Origin: DATDXV01 sp035289205
GTDB lineage: Archaea; Aenigmatarchaeota; Aenigmatarchaeia; Aenigmatarchaeales; DATDXV01
NCBI GenBank assembly: GCA_035289205.1
Contig: DATDXV010000025.1
Location: 1-36,757 of the forward strand
DNA: 36,757 nt
Reading direction: 5' to 3'
The position numbers were made by a program, and so were the translations under genes. Of this stretch, positions 1-6,225 are shown one piece after another. Under the pieces are notes generated by a model. It worked only from the letters and a program-made list of their open reading frames with translations, was not told the origin of the DNA and ran no database searches. The stretch's first letter is position 1. Every line of letters begins with the position of its first letter.

Positions 1-133
1 CCTTTCCTATTATGTCCCTGTTCTGCAGGGCAGGCGGCACGGCCTTCTCCTGAATAGGAAAAGCTTCTTCAAAGCCCAGCTCCTGAAGGGCTTTCAGTAT
101 TTCGGGTTTAATCTTCAATTCGCTGAATTTCAT
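1..133 (-). CDS. DEAD-box RNA helicase, N-terminal fragment
   Basis: The frame reads from an ATG at 133 to the window edge, giving about 44 residues. They begin MKFSELKIKPEILKAL and continue through FPIQEKAVPPAL. This is the Q-motif region that precedes Walker A in DEAD-box ATP-dependent RNA helicases (F-x-x-L, then a conserved aromatic and P-x-Q). The catalytic motifs lie outside the window, so the subfamily cannot be decided. It follows the YbaK-like gene on the same strand. A TATA-like TTTATAAA near 193-200 suggests its own promoter. Family assignment is good; exact role is open. Confidence 0.75.
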   Translation of the reverse strand, partial: MKFSELKIKPEILKALQELGFEEAFPIQEKAVPPALQNRDIIGK

Positions 134-204
134 CTTAACACCAGAACGAGCGTAATCTCAGTTCTAAGTACTATAGAGAGTGCTGAACAGGAGTTTATAA
201 ATAA

Positions 205-663
205 CTAGTCTACGAAGATCGGGTCCTCTACGCACTGCAACAAATCCCCTGATTTTATCTTCACGGAGAGCGTCAGTTCGCCGATGTTGAAGTTGACGAA
301 CTCGTTCTTCAGTATTGACCTATAGAAGTAGGTTTTGAATCTTGTGTTGTGCCCGAAAGGAGGAACAGAACCTACCACACATCCTGTCATCTCCAGAACC
401 TTCTCGGATTTTGCCATTGAAAGCTTTCTTGCATCCTCCAATTTTGCTATGTAATGCGTCTCTACCTTCTGGTCTGCAGGAAGAAGGACAAGGATGTAGT
501 TCTTCCCTGTGTCGAAGACTAAAGCTTTCACGCCTGTCTTCAGTTCCACGCCCCTGGCGCGCGCAGCTTCCTCAGAAGTCCTGACAGGCTCGTGCTCATA
601 GAGCTTGTAATTTATCTTCTTCTCTTTAAACAGTTGCAGAATCCTATCGGAGACTTCGGACAT
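205..663 (-). CDS. YbaK/ProX-type aminoacyl-tRNA deacylase
   Basis: The protein has 152 residues, the usual length of a stand-alone YbaK/EbsC domain. It shows the family layout: an N-terminal 'YEHEPVRTSEEAA' segment, the 'KTGVKALVF' strand with the lysine expected in the active site, and the 'VVGSVPPFG' loop. Members hydrolyse mischarged tRNAs (for example Cys- or Ala-tRNAPro) in trans; the specificity here cannot be told from sequence. The ATG at 663 lies about 26 nt from a TATA-like stretch shared with the divergent gene at 707, so the transcript is probably leaderless. Family call is strong, substrate unknown. Confidence 0.85.
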   Translation of the reverse strand: MSEVSDRILQLFKEKKINYKLYEHEPVRTSEEAARARGVELKTGVKALVFDTGKNYILVLLPADQKVETHYIAKLEDARKLSMAKSEKVLEMTGCVVGSVPPFGHNTRFKTYFYRSILKNEFVNFNIGELTLSVKIKSGDLLQCVEDPIFVD

Positions 664-706
664 AGATGATAGAGGTATTTATATACTTTTATAATTTAGT
701 TTTAGC
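664..706. promoter_or_regulatory. Divergent promoter with shared TATA region
   Basis: The 43-bp gap contains TATTTATATAC (676-686) followed by TTTTATAATTT. Read either way, an archaeal TATA box falls about 25-27 nt from each start codon (663 minus, 707 plus). This predicts leaderless transcripts in both directions. Confidence 0.55.
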
Positions 707-1642
707 ATGCCGAGAGTTGTTGCTAGACCAAATATTTACTTGGCAGCAAAATTTCTTGATAACCGGTATGATTCTCTACCTAGCGATTTCTTGGCAACTG
801 CAGTAGATGTTAGCGATAGCAAGATAATGCGTTGGAGACGCCTCTGGGAAAAGGGAAAGGATACAGATTTTTCTAAAAATGGTGATTACAGAGTTGGAAA
901 AATGATTGCAAAAAAGGCAGTTAGAGAATTAGCACTTTATCATACGGAGAAACATCAGGTATATCTTCTTACTAGAGAGGTCCTGCGTAATGTCAGAATG
1001 GAGTATGATGGGAAAAATAGGGATACACTTAGGCTCTTGAGCAGTGTGCTTAGGGAACACTTTGGAGATGATGAAATAGACATTTGCTGTGAAACTGCCA
1101 GCCGATGGCTGGATGGAAGAAAACCTAGGTACTTTTATCCAGAGCTTGTTAACAACACTTATCTTATGTACGAAATGGCGGCTTTGAGCACCGAATTAAC
1201 TGGAAAATATTGGAAGCGTTACTGTGCTCGCGAATATCGTGAAAGAGGCAAAGGACCTGCAGAGATAGCTGGCATTTTTGGTGTGAGCGATCAATGGGTC
1301 ATTGACGCTACAAGACCGGATAGAAGGCAGCCTCTTCTTCAGCTTTATTATGACAGCAGTCTGATCCAAAGGATGATCCGAACGCCGAGGGATGCAGAGG
1401 ATCTTGCAACTGGGGCAGCAAAGAGCGGTCCGATACAGCGATGGATAAATGATATTGAAATGGAGCGGTTTGCAAGAAAAAAACAGGCTCACAAAAGATT
1501 CCAGCATCCCGTCGATGTAAGGAAAAGACTAAATAGATATGTAGGTAGAAGGGCAGAACGCCTTGGAATTCCTATGCCAGAGTATTTGGCAGAGATTATG
1601 GTAGACAGGTCGATGGCAAGGGCTGCAGCTTTAGGGCAGTAA
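707..1642 (+). CDS. Hypothetical protein with helix-turn-helix-like segments
   Basis: I do not recognise this 311-residue basic protein. Three stretches look like helix-turn-helix recognition units: residues about 27-46 (ATAVDVSDSKIMRWRRL), 125-140 (ETASRWLDGRK) and 184-203 (AEIAGIFGVSDQWVIDATR). It is rich in Arg and Lys and has no membrane segment or catalytic motif that I can name. DNA or RNA binding is therefore inferred. Codon use is more AT-rich than in the adjacent aspS, and its 3' end overlaps aspS tail to tail by 12 bp. It is probably transcribed leaderlessly from the divergent promoter at 664-706. It could be a lineage-specific regulator or a domesticated mobile-element protein. Confidence 0.7.
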   Translation: MPRVVARPNIYLAAKFLDNRYDSLPSDFLATAVDVSDSKIMRWRRLWEKGKDTDFSKNGDYRVGKMIAKKAVRELALYHTEKHQVYLLTREVLRNVRMEYDGKNRDTLRLLSSVLREHFGDDEIDICCETASRWLDGRKPRYFYPELVNNTYLMYEMAALSTELTGKYWKRYCAREYRERGKGPAEIAGIFGVSDQWVIDATRPDRRQPLLQLYYDSSLIQRMIRTPRDAEDLATGAAKSGPIQRWINDIEMERFARKKQAHKRFQHPVDVRKRLNRYVGRRAERLGIPMPEYLAEIMVDRSMARAAALGQ

Positions 1643-2953
1643 TCGTTCCGGGTCCCTTGGGAACAGAACAGCTTCCCTGACATTCTGCAGGTCAAGGAGC
1701 TTCATTATGAAGCGTTCTATGCCTATACAAAATCCTCCATGAGTCGGCGCTCCGTATCTAAAGAACTTCGTGAACCATTCCACATCGTTCGCGTTCATCT
1801 TCTTCTCCTTGAGGTTCTGCATGAGTTTGTCATATCTATGCTCCCTCTGCCCTCCTGAGCTCATCTCTATGCCTTTGAAGACCATGTCAACGCTCCTTGC
1901 ATATTCTGGAGTTTCATCAACGCGCATAACATAGAAGGGCTTGATTGCGAAGGGAAACCTGTTTACGAAGAAGAATTCGCTCTTGTGCTTCTCCATGACA
2001 TATTTTCCAAGCGCTTCCTCCATCTCCCTGTTCAGGTCCTCGTTCTTCTTTATCTTGAATCCCAGCTCCTTCAAAGTGTCGTAAAGCTCTGGAAACTTTA
2101 ACTCTGGGAAAGGTGTCTTCGGAACCGTTATCTCCTTCCCCAGAACCTCAAGCTCGGTCTTGCACTCCTTTGCAACTGTTTGCAGGGCAGACCTGACTAA
2201 CTCCTCCTGTGCCCTCATCACATCCTTCTCGTCTTCGATGAACGAAAGTTCTACGGCGCAGCCCCTGTGCTCGCAGAGATGAAATGAAGTATGCGACACC
2301 TCCGCCCTCCAATTAGGACCTAGGTCAAAGATCTTGTCCAAACCGCCCAACAGTGCTAGCTGCCTATGAAGCTGCGGGTCCTGCCTCAAGAATGCTACAG
2401 TGTTGAAATAAGGAACCCTGAAGACCTCTGATCCCCCCTCAGATGCCCCGCCCATCAGGCATGGTGTGAAGATCTGCATATAGTTGTTCTTTGCAAGATA
2501 ATCCTGCAGGCCTTTCAGGAATGCGGATTCTATCTTGAAGATCGCCTGGACCTCCGGCTTCCTCAGGTCAAGGGGCCTGTTATCAAGCCTTGTGGGAAGC
2601 TCCGCAGGAGTTTTCTTCGCTATTATCTCAAGGGGAAGTTGGCTCTCCGACTTGTTTATAACAGTTATCTCTGAAGGTATTATCTCCCTCTTTCCGGGAG
2701 CTGTTTCGTTCTTTACAACCTTCCCCTTGACTGAAAGAACATCTTCCCTGTTCAAACCCTTTGTTGACTTGAAAACCTTCTCCGATACCGCCCCTTCCTT
2801 TACAATAATCTGGACTGTTCCGGTTATGTCAGCAAGCTGCAGGAATTTTATCTTTCCAGAGTCCCTGAAGTTCCTGAGCCAGCCTGCTACCGCTACCTCT
2901 TTCCCGTCTAGTTCGGGTTTTACATCTTTTGTGTAGAGCTTCTCGATTGGCAT
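1631..2953 (-). CDS. aspS: Aspartyl-tRNA synthetase (AspRS/AsnRS family)
   Basis: This class IIb synthetase has 440 residues. It has an N-terminal OB anticodon-binding fold (VAVAGWLRNFRDSGKIKF) and a catalytic core with motif 2 (NWRAEVSHTSFHLCE) and motif 3 (GGFCIGIERFIMKLL) ending in LFPRDPERL. Archaeal AspRS is often non-discriminating and also charges tRNAAsn. Motif 2 is unusual: the common FRAE...TRHLNE reads WRAE...SFHLCEHRGCAVELSF, and QSPQLYKQ reads QDPQLHRQ. I start at ATG 2953 because the longer frame uses TTG, and GGTTTAAAT (about 2979-2987) is about 30 nt upstream. Asp versus Asn specificity is not settled by sequence alone. Confidence 0.88.
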   Translation of the reverse strand: MPIEKLYTKDVKPELDGKEVAVAGWLRNFRDSGKIKFLQLADITGTVQIIVKEGAVSEKVFKSTKGLNREDVLSVKGKVVKNETAPGKREIIPSEITVINKSESQLPLEIIAKKTPAELPTRLDNRPLDLRKPEVQAIFKIESAFLKGLQDYLAKNNYMQIFTPCLMGGASEGGSEVFRVPYFNTVAFLRQDPQLHRQLALLGGLDKIFDLGPNWRAEVSHTSFHLCEHRGCAVELSFIEDEKDVMRAQEELVRSALQTVAKECKTELEVLGKEITVPKTPFPELKFPELYDTLKELGFKIKKNEDLNREMEEALGKYVMEKHKSEFFFVNRFPFAIKPFYVMRVDETPEYARSVDMVFKGIEMSSGGQREHRYDKLMQNLKEKKMNANDVEWFTKFFRYGAPTHGGFCIGIERFIMKLLDLQNVREAVLFPRDPERLLP

Positions 2954-2987
2954 GATTATAATCAATGTAAGACGAATTTAAACCTTG

Positions 2988-3893
2988 CTAATTGCCTGTT
3001 TCTAGGAGGTGTCTAAGTTGTATTATTCTTGCCTGCGCTTTTTGCTGCTCTGCGGAATTCCCCTTTTTCTCTGCCGCCTCTGCCATATGTTCATAATAGC
3101 TTATTCTGCCTTCAGCTATTTCTCTTATAATCTTTGTTGCCTCGCCTAACCTTTCTGCATCGTAGGGGTCAAGAGAATCCGCTACCATACTCAGCCCCTC
3201 CACATACCTTTGGGCTTCCTGTATTCTTTTATTGCTGGCTTTTTTCACAACAGCGTTTCTATCTTCTTCTATGCTCTTCAGCATTAGAACTCTTCTAACC
3301 AAGTCTGCATCAGCTTCTCCTCTAGCTGTCAGGAAATATGTCTTTTTCCTTCTATGCTGTCCTTTTATATGCAGTAACTTCCCCTCAACATACCCTCCAT
3401 CTATCAGGGGACTGACACTGCGTGGCACGTGCGATCTTCTTGTGCCGATGCCCTTTGCAATTCCTTCTTGTGTGAGTGCAGCTGGAGCGATCAATGTATC
3501 GCTAGGCGGTGCGTTGCTTCGAAGATATAACAGTAGGCGCTCTCTTACGGAGAGCGCCGATTTCGCTTCCTTGTTATTAACTTCTACTGTGTCATGCTGA
3601 TAGTCAAAAGTATATACCTGTTTTCTGTCAATTTCCATCAAATCCTTGCCAGTCTCGTTAAACCATATCCAAAATTGATAATGTGCGTTATATGGAGTCT
3701 TTGTAGGGGCATCTTCATCGTCCTCGAAATAGTAAAAATCTCTTGAGGCTCCGTATATCTCCTCCGGATCTTCTATATCAAAACTAGCTAAATGCTCTAT
3801 GATCCTTCCATATTTGCCCCCTACTCTAGGGCATCTAGCCTGTGGAGGATTACTTTCTATTTTTTCATCATTTGTGTGAATTTCATTTGCCAT
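2988..3893 (-). CDS. Winged-helix (MarR-like) DNA-binding protein
   Basis: Residues about 113-192 form a winged helix: 'LTQEGIAKGIGTRRSHVPRS' is the helix-turn-helix and 'GGYVEGKLLHIKGQHRRK' the wing, followed by 'KTYFLTARG'. This wHTH type is common in archaeal regulators and in some ATPase/TPR regulators. The first 100 residues are acidic and aromatic with no recognised domain. Residues about 205-300 are helical and charged, perhaps for dimerisation. ATG 3893 has a TATA-like GGTTTAAGA about 27 nt upstream, inside the end of rnhB. It lies 34 bp upstream of aspS on the same strand. Regulatory target unknown. Confidence 0.75.
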   Translation of the reverse strand: MANEIHTNDEKIESNPPQARCPRVGGKYGRIIEHLASFDIEDPEEIYGASRDFYYFEDDEDAPTKTPYNAHYQFWIWFNETGKDLMEIDRKQVYTFDYQHDTVEVNNKEAKSALSVRERLLLYLRSNAPPSDTLIAPAALTQEGIAKGIGTRRSHVPRSVSPLIDGGYVEGKLLHIKGQHRRKKTYFLTARGEADADLVRRVLMLKSIEEDRNAVVKKASNKRIQEAQRYVEGLSMVADSLDPYDAERLGEATKIIREIAEGRISYYEHMAEAAEKKGNSAEQQKAQARIIQLRHLLETGN

Positions 3894-3926
3894 AAAAAGA
3901 GTATGAAACCTAACCTTCTTAAACCT

Positions 3927-4610
3927 TTAGAACTGTTCTAGTTTCTTCTGCTTCTTCTCTTTCTTTATGTTCTCTACGGTTGACCATTTGTGCCTTATGA
4001 ACTCAAGATGCTTACCCTCCTTGAGGCATTTCCTTACAAAGGCAATGCTTCGTTTGTCATGGGAATATCCAACTCCGAAATCGAATCCAACAACCTTCTT
4101 TATCTTCTCTACCTCTCTGTCTCTCTCAACCTTTGCCAAGATTGAGGCTGCACTAACGGTGGGAAACTTTTTGTCCGCCTTATTCTCAGCAACAATCTCT
4201 GTATGGTTCTTTGCCAAAGCTAATAGATAGTTCTTGAACTTGTCAGTAGAAACCTGCGGGGCGTCAACATAAGCAACATCAGCTCCCAAAGCCTTTATTA
4301 TTTCAGCCATCTTTTCCGCCTCTATTCTGTTGAGATTCCTTGTTTCCATCATCTCATCCAATTCTCTGGCAGAAATTTTTATGATGGCTATGTCCTTTGC
4401 TATCTTCCTGATGAGCGGATAGAGCTTCTCCCTCTGCTGCGGGGTAAGGAGCTTGCTGTCCTTTACTTTTATCCTCTTTAGCTTTATCTCATCTTCCTTC
4501 TCTACCATCACTCCAGCTATAACCAATGGGCCTATGACTGAACCTTATGACAGATAGAAACCGAGCTTCTATCTACTGCCAGCTTCATCGGTACCCATTA
4601 TTGTTGTCAT
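3927..4610 (-). CDS. rnhB: Ribonuclease HII, reading frame interrupted by a predicted 30-nt BHB intron
   Basis: Ribonuclease HII cuts RNA in RNA:DNA hybrids and at embedded ribonucleotides. Reading from ATG 4610 gives MTTIMGTDEAG and then a TAG. A frame resuming at 4545 continues with GSVIGPLVIAGVMV and the rest of the enzyme. Removing 4575-4546 joins these as GTDEAGRGSVIGP, the exact RNase HII active-site motif, and yields 217 residues, normal for archaea. Acidic catalytic residues are D8, E9, D106 (YVDAP) and D136 (ENKADKKF), with the AASILAKVERD helix following. The interruption splits the codon of R12 after its second base. Without splicing only a 13-residue peptide or an enzyme lacking its first catalytic acids would form. 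See the intron feature. Confidence 0.9.
4546..4575 (-). other. Predicted archaeal bulge-helix-bulge intron in rnhB mRNA
   Basis: On the minus strand the 30 nt fold exactly as a canonical BHB. The central 4-bp helix pairs UGGC (4581-4578) with GUCA (4551-4548). The 3-nt bulges are AGU (4577-4575) and UAA (4547-4545); cutting after the second base of each gives the intron boundaries. The intron stem is a perfect 8-bp AGATAGAA/TTCTATCT (4574-4567 with 4559-4552) and a 7-nt loop. Outer pairing occurs between the exons (GAUGAA with UUCAGUC, one bulge, plus C4584-side contacts). Splicing is phase 2 and restores the RNase HII motif. Geometry and protein restoration agree independently. Confidence 0.88.
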
Positions 4611-4680
4611 GACTATCCTTATGGTTTTCTAGTTCATAAACCTTTAAAAGCGTCTGGAAACTTCTTTAGAAGGAGTTTGC
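4611..4680. promoter_or_regulatory. Divergent promoter region between rnhB and the gene at 4681
   Basis: CCTTTAAAAG (about 4639-4648) is TATA-like in both directions, about 34-37 nt from both starts. On the plus strand AGAAGGAG at 4666-4673 is a good ribosome binding site for ATG 4681. On the minus strand AAGGATAG precedes ATG 4610. Confidence 0.5.
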
Positions 4681-5073
4681 ATGCCAAAAGTAAACGGCGG
4701 ATCGGTTGTGTTGACAACGGAAGAGCTTATGAGCAGGACTTTCAAGAGGGAGACTGTTTATAATTCCCTTGATGACTGCCATCCCGATTCCTATAATTCA
4801 AGGTGCAGATACAACGGCATGGGGGAGGACTTTGAGAAGTGCCCTGCATGGAAGGCGATAAGCACTTTTTCCGACCGCGCAAAGGAGCTTGGGAGGGAAT
4901 CGAAGAAGGTCCTTGACGATGGAAGGGCTAGGAGCGGAATGGAGAGGATCCATTGGGATCCTCATGATCGCGTTCTCTGCCCTGTTCTGGAATATAAGGA
5001 GAAGGGAGCCGCCTATATTTTCGGCACAAACGAAGTTATGATAGTCAAGCCTCCGGTCTTCGAAGAGGGTTAA
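4681..5073 (+). CDS. Hypothetical small cysteine-containing protein
   Basis: I do not recognise this 130-residue soluble protein. It has four cysteines: C33, C42 and C54 cluster in DDCHPDSYNSRCRYNGMG...EKCPAWK, and one more lies in RVLCPVLEY. A His follows the first Cys, so a metal site is possible but not shown. It has no membrane segment or signal peptide. An AGAAGGAG ribosome binding site 7 nt upstream supports the ATG, unlike the leaderless pattern of many neighbours. It is followed directly by the initiator tRNA promoter. Confidence 0.7.
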   Translation: MPKVNGGSVVLTTEELMSRTFKRETVYNSLDDCHPDSYNSRCRYNGMGEDFEKCPAWKAISTFSDRAKELGRESKKVLDDGRARSGMERIHWDPHDRVLCPVLEYKEKGAAYIFGTNEVMIVKPPVFEEG

Positions 5074-5087
5074 GGCTTATATAGTTC
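5072..5087 (+). promoter_or_regulatory. TATA box of the initiator tRNA gene
   Basis: AGGCTTATATAG at about 5074-5085 is an archaeal BRE/TATA motif centred about 29 nt before the first base of the tRNA at 5109. It overlaps the stop of the preceding gene. Confidence 0.6.
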
Positions 5088-5139
5088 TACAATTCCATTC
5101 CTCTACATAGCGGGATGGAGCAGCCTGGAGTGCTCGTCG

Positions 5140-5156
5140 AGGAGAAATCCGCGAAT
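5140..5156 (+). other. tRNA intron 1 (position 29/30), 17 nt, BHB
   Basis: The central helix is UCGU (5134-5137) with GCGA (5151-5154), all four paired including one G-U. The bulges are CGA (5138-5140) and AUG (5155-5157), each cut after its second base. The intron stem GGA-GAAA-UCC is closed by a GAAA tetraloop. It splits the initiator-specific GGG run of the anticodon stem. Confidence 0.85.
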
Positions 5157-5164
5157 GGCTCATA

Positions 5165-5178
5165 ACAGGTTGTGAGAC
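5165..5178 (+). other. tRNA intron 2 (canonical position 37/38), 14 nt, BHB
   Basis: The central helix is CUCA (5159-5162, containing part of the anticodon) with UGAG (5173-5176), perfectly paired. The bulges are UAA (5163-5165) and ACA (5177-5179). The intron is only 14 nt, with a minimal CA/UG-closed loop. It uses anticodon-loop bases that also pair in the intron 1 outer helix, so removal is probably ordered. Confidence 0.85.
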
Positions 5179-5184
5179 ACCCGA

Positions 5185-5213
5185 AACCTTCCAGACTTCT
5201 GGATGGTGGGTTT
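5185..5213 (+). other. tRNA intron 3 (position 43/44), 29 nt, BHB-like
   Basis: The central helix is ACCC (5179-5182) with GGGU (5208-5211), perfectly paired. The bulges are GAA (5183-5185) and UUA (5212-5214). The intron stem is ACC/GGU, a U-U mismatch, then UCCAG/CUGGA with an ACUU loop. Outer-helix pairing is weak (relaxed BHB). A one-step shifted pairing (CCCG with UGGG) is possible but would give a 7-nt variable loop; the version here leaves the normal five. Confidence 0.78.
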
Positions 5214-5314
5214 AGGCCGTTGGTTCAAATCCAACTCCCGCTACCATATTTTTTAACCCTGTGCAGAGTTAATAAGATTTATATATCAGCTATGTTATAG
5301 ATTAATTATATCCT

Positions 5315-5360
5315 CCCCAGTCTTGAATGAAGTTTTATGCTTCTGCAATGCTGGGCAGTT
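5315..5360 (+). ncRNA. Putative small RNA, copy 1 of a tandem pair
   Basis: This 46-nt sequence begins CCCCAGTCTTGAATGAAG and ends TGCAATGCTGGGCAGTT. CCCAG pairs with CTGGG and GAAG with CTTC around a 7-nt loop, giving an irregular hairpin. A TATA-like ATTTATATAT (5277-5286) is centred about 34 nt upstream and a T5 run (5362-5366) follows. No good start codon or ORF is present. Box C/D and H/ACA signatures were not found. Strand is assigned from the TATA and T-run; function unknown. Confidence 0.5.
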
Positions 5361-5433
5361 CTTTTTAATAATTTGTATATTTTCTTAATAGGTCTTTAAA
5401 TATTAGTAACAGGCAAATAATTATTGATATGCC

Positions 5434-5479
5434 CCCCAGTCTGGTATGAAGTCATTGGCTTCTGCAATGCTGGGCAGTT
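5434..5479 (+). ncRNA. Putative small RNA, copy 2 of a tandem pair
   Basis: This has the same 46-nt length as the copy 119 nt upstream. Both stem strands (CCCCAG/CTGGGCAG and GAAG/CTTC) are identical, while changes fall in the 7-nt loop and one internal loop. TTTAAATATT (about 5395-5404) sits at the same distance upstream as the TATA of copy 1. It abuts the convergent end of the NYN gene. The conservation pattern supports a structured transcript, but the role is unknown. Confidence 0.5.
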
Positions 5480-6015
5480 TATTTATCCAAACAACTTTCT
5501 ATAAAATTCCTGTCTATAAGTATAGAACTGTTGCAAACGGCTTTTAGCTGTCCAGACCCACTATTCTTAAAATAAGCGTTCTCCACTCTCCTTCCCAGCT
5601 TCTGCACCCTTTCTATGGCTGAAACAAAATCGCCATCACCGCTAACAAGTATTGCAGTGTCATACTTGTTTTCATATGCATCACCTACCATATCGGCTGC
5701 TATATGTATATCATCCCCCTTAACGACAAATCTGAAACCCGATGATTGACTAATGTCTTTGTCTTTTCGCATCTTGCATAATACAACTTTGAATCCGGGT
5801 ATTTTCCTCAACTTATTGAGTAGACTCTGTTGTTTCCAGTATCTCTTCTCATCAACTCCGCGATCTAACAAGGCAGTGTAATAGTTTGCGCTTACAAGCA
5901 TTCTACTTCCCCTTAGTAGCTCAACTAGTTTCTGGAAGTCTATCCTTCTATAAAGATCTGGAAAAGAGCTCTTCGAGCTATGGTAGAAGTTGCTTCCGTC
6001 TATGAATATCATCAC
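5479..6015 (-). CDS. NYN-domain (LabA/DUF88-type) ribonuclease
   Basis: NYN proteins are PIN-fold, metal-dependent RNases. This 178-residue protein starts with the family strand IFIDGSNFYHS (D6, N9). It continues with KGDDIHIAADMVGDA (D102, D108) and VSGDGDFVSAIERVQKLG (D127, D129). These are the acidic residues expected to bind the metal. The domain fills the protein, so no fused targeting domain is seen. It ends exactly at the second small-RNA-like repeat. Its substrate is unknown. Either of two adjacent Met codons could be the start. Confidence 0.85.
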   Translation of the reverse strand: MMIFIDGSNFYHSSKSSFPDLYRRIDFQKLVELLRGSRMLVSANYYTALLDRGVDEKRYWKQQSLLNKLRKIPGFKVVLCKMRKDKDISQSSGFRFVVKGDDIHIAADMVGDAYENKYDTAILVSGDGDFVSAIERVQKLGRRVENAYFKNSGSGQLKAVCNSSILIDRNFIESCLDK

Positions 6016-6180
6016 ACGTTCCTGCCTTCCTATTAATTATTGGTTTCTATGCCTTAAATGCCGTTTTGCAGTGGAAGAGTTAATTTCTTTCGGATTTCTT
6101 GTGGAAACCTGTGTTTTCTAAGCTTTCGTATAAACTATAAGCTTTAAAATACTTTCTATGGTACGTTAGAAGTCGAGCAT

Positions 6181-6192
6181 AGGTTTATAACA
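6181..6192 (+). promoter_or_regulatory. TATA-like element before the gene at 6226
   Basis: AGGTTTATAAC (about 6180-6190) lies about 40 nt upstream of the ATG. A second candidate, GCTTTAAAATAC, is at about 6141-6152. The rest of 6016-6225 shows no ORF, repeat or strong hairpin that I can support. Confidence 0.4.
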
Positions 6193-6225
6193 CCTCTTTA
6201 CCAAACCTTGGTTACGTGAAAAAAC

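Larger units (their letters stand above)
5109..5246 (+). tRNA. Initiator tRNA-Met (CAT) with three introns
   Basis: The acceptor stem AGCGGGA (5109-5115) pairs with TCCCGCT (5236-5242), followed by A and an encoded CCA. The D arm is GAGC/GCTC and the T arm GTTGG TTCAAAT CCAAC. Removing three segments (5140-5156, 5165-5178, 5185-5213) leaves a 78-nt tRNA with anticodon stem TCGGG/CCCGA, loop CTCATAA and variable loop AGGCC. A1:U72 and three G:C pairs (29-31 with 39-41) are hallmarks of archaeal initiator tRNA. Those three pairs appear only after splicing. A T6 run at 5249-5254 follows. Three-intron tRNAs are known in some Thermoproteales and DPANN. Confidence 0.92.

Noticed and set aside
3927..4526. 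rnhB as a 199-residue protein starting at TTG 4526
   Set aside because: That start lies after the catalytic GxDEAGRG motif and would lack D8 and E9. The spliced frame from 4610 restores the full enzyme.
4546..4610. rnhB as a simple pseudogene or frameshift error
   Set aside because: The 30-nt interruption matches BHB geometry at every position and its removal restores the protein exactly, while the rest of the frame is intact.
5109..5246. Type II tRNA (Leu/Ser) with a long variable arm
   Set aside because: The acceptor A1:U72, CTCATAA loop and TTCAAAT T-loop identify initiator Met, and three BHB sites explain the extra length.
5315..5479. CRISPR array or box C/D sRNA
   Set aside because: There are only two copies 119 nt apart, no spacer pattern or cas genes, and no RTGATGA/CTGA boxes.
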